Notes under the pieces: model-generated
What the model was told of the DNA's origin: nothing
The model's input: the letters and a program-made list of their open reading frames with translations, nothing else
Database searches by the model: none
Program-made: the position numbers and the translations under genes
NCBI RefSeq assembly: GCF_900129445.1
Contig: NZ_FQVT01000016.1
Span: 1-62,036, forward strand
Length of the DNA: 62,036 nucleotides
Origin: Salegentibacter echinorum
GTDB taxonomy: Bacteria; Bacteroidota; Bacteroidia; Flavobacteriales; Flavobacteriaceae
Direction of reading: 5' to 3'
Shown here: piece after piece, positions 61,558 to 62,036 of the stretch
Position numbering within the stretch: position 1 is the stretch's first letter
Layout of the letters: the number at the start of each line of letters is the position of its first letter

Positions 61558-62036
61558 TCAATTCTCCAATCGTCGTTTTAGGATACTAAGCTTTGTTGCG
61601 TCCATTTCAACTTTAAGATAAGACTTTCCAAAATGTGGTTTCACTTGGCTTATGCTGTTTAAAATTTTCAAAAACTCTCGTCGTTCGCGTTGTAAGTCTT
61701 GATGGAGAACGTTATATTCTTCCATAGAAATCTTGGGTTCAATATTTTCTAATTCCTCTTGTTTCCGCTCTTTGTACCTAGGCTCTTCTATGGCTGGTTG
61801 GTGTATTTTATCCATCGCAGTTCCGTCAAATAAACTTTTCAGCATATCGTGGGTAGGCTTGTGGTATAATCTTTCCTGTTCACGAAGCAGTTCTGCGATA
61901 TAATCAATTCTACGCAGTATAAAATTATACAACTTTAGTCGGTGCATCATCAACCTATTCCGGGGAGAAATGTTTACCACTTCAAAAAAGTCCATCATCT
62001 GATCCAGGGTATCGGAATGGGAACCGGTAACCTTCT
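61558..62036 (-). CDS. BfmA/BtgA-like mobilisation protein (5' end outside window)
   Basis: The frame is open to the right edge: upstream of the first ATG (61998) it continues as KVTGSHSDTLDQMMDFF, so at least 159 residues are present and the start is beyond 62036. The SHSDTLDQMMDFFEVVNISP block and the later LREQERLYHKPTHDMLKSLF block match BfmA/BtgA-family proteins of Bacteroidota mobilisable and conjugative elements, in which a TH(S/T)-TL-MLDFF motif and a KPT-ML-LF motif recur. The C-terminal half is coiled-coil-like and charged. Not an exact assignment; a relaxase gene would be expected just outside the window. Confidence 0.65.
   Translation of the reverse strand, partial: KVTGSHSDTLDQMMDFFEVVNISPRNRLMMHRLKLYNFILRRIDYIAELLREQERLYHKPTHDMLKSLFDGTAMDKIHQPAIEEPRYKERKQEELENIEPKISMEEYNVLHQDLQRERREFLKILNSISQVKPHFGKSYLKVEMDATKLSILKRRLEN

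Overview
The window comes from an AT-rich Bacteroidota genome, almost certainly a marine-type member of the Flavobacteriaceae. The evidence is the SusC/SusD pair with surface lipoproteins, promoters of the TAnnTTTG type, the near absence of Shine-Dalgarno sequences, TTG and GTG starts, an extended aromatic amino acid hydroxylase and urocanase, a FolK-deoxynucleoside kinase fusion, GH3-family and DUF2797 neighbours, and LytS/LytTR two-component systems. Species cannot be fixed from the sequence alone.

Left part (1-27 kb): the end of an rRNA operon (5S 3' part), then mostly housekeeping genes. They include two SpoU/TrmH methyltransferases, a secreted M1 peptidase, phenylalanine-hydroxylase-like and HutU catabolic genes, and an operon ending in a LysM glucosaminidase and hemL. 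GH3-like, DUF2797 and MNT/HI0074-type genes follow, then AsmA, a queuosine-precursor transporter gene broken by one TAG codon, folK-dNK, an asymmetric ABC ATPase and mutS. At 8.9-9.6 kb two toxin-antitoxin modules are fused tail to tail and both have lost most of their toxin. At 26.7-27.1 kb a tRNA-Gly lies between two damaged half-copies of itself and is followed by tRNA-Leu.

Middle (27.1-30.3 kb): a gene-poor 1.2 kb stretch after tRNA-Leu, then a Tat-exported, GH109-like lipoprotein (alpha-N-acetylgalactosaminidase family) on the + strand.

Right part (30-61 kb): about 30 kb transcribed entirely from the minus strand. In transcription order it has SusC, SusD, a discoidin-domain surface lipoprotein, an M60 metallopeptidase with a discoidin-like domain, a TlpA-type thioredoxin protein, a second M60 peptidase, small lipoproteins and a DUF4419 protein. 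Two paralogous LytS/LytTR systems follow, then three further TlpA-type proteins. M60 peptidases act on glycoproteins and GH109 removes alpha-GalNAc, so I infer a glycoprotein (mucin-like) utilisation locus in which secreted thiol-disulfide proteins may open disulfide-linked substrate. Both two-component operons carry the same direct repeat, TGCAGTT at a 20-bp period, at the same distance from the start codon. This is a likely LytTR operator and autoregulatory switch.

The right edge carries the end of a BfmA/BtgA-like mobilisation gene, so the locus may sit in or beside an integrative mobilisable element; its other boundary could be the tRNA-Leu.
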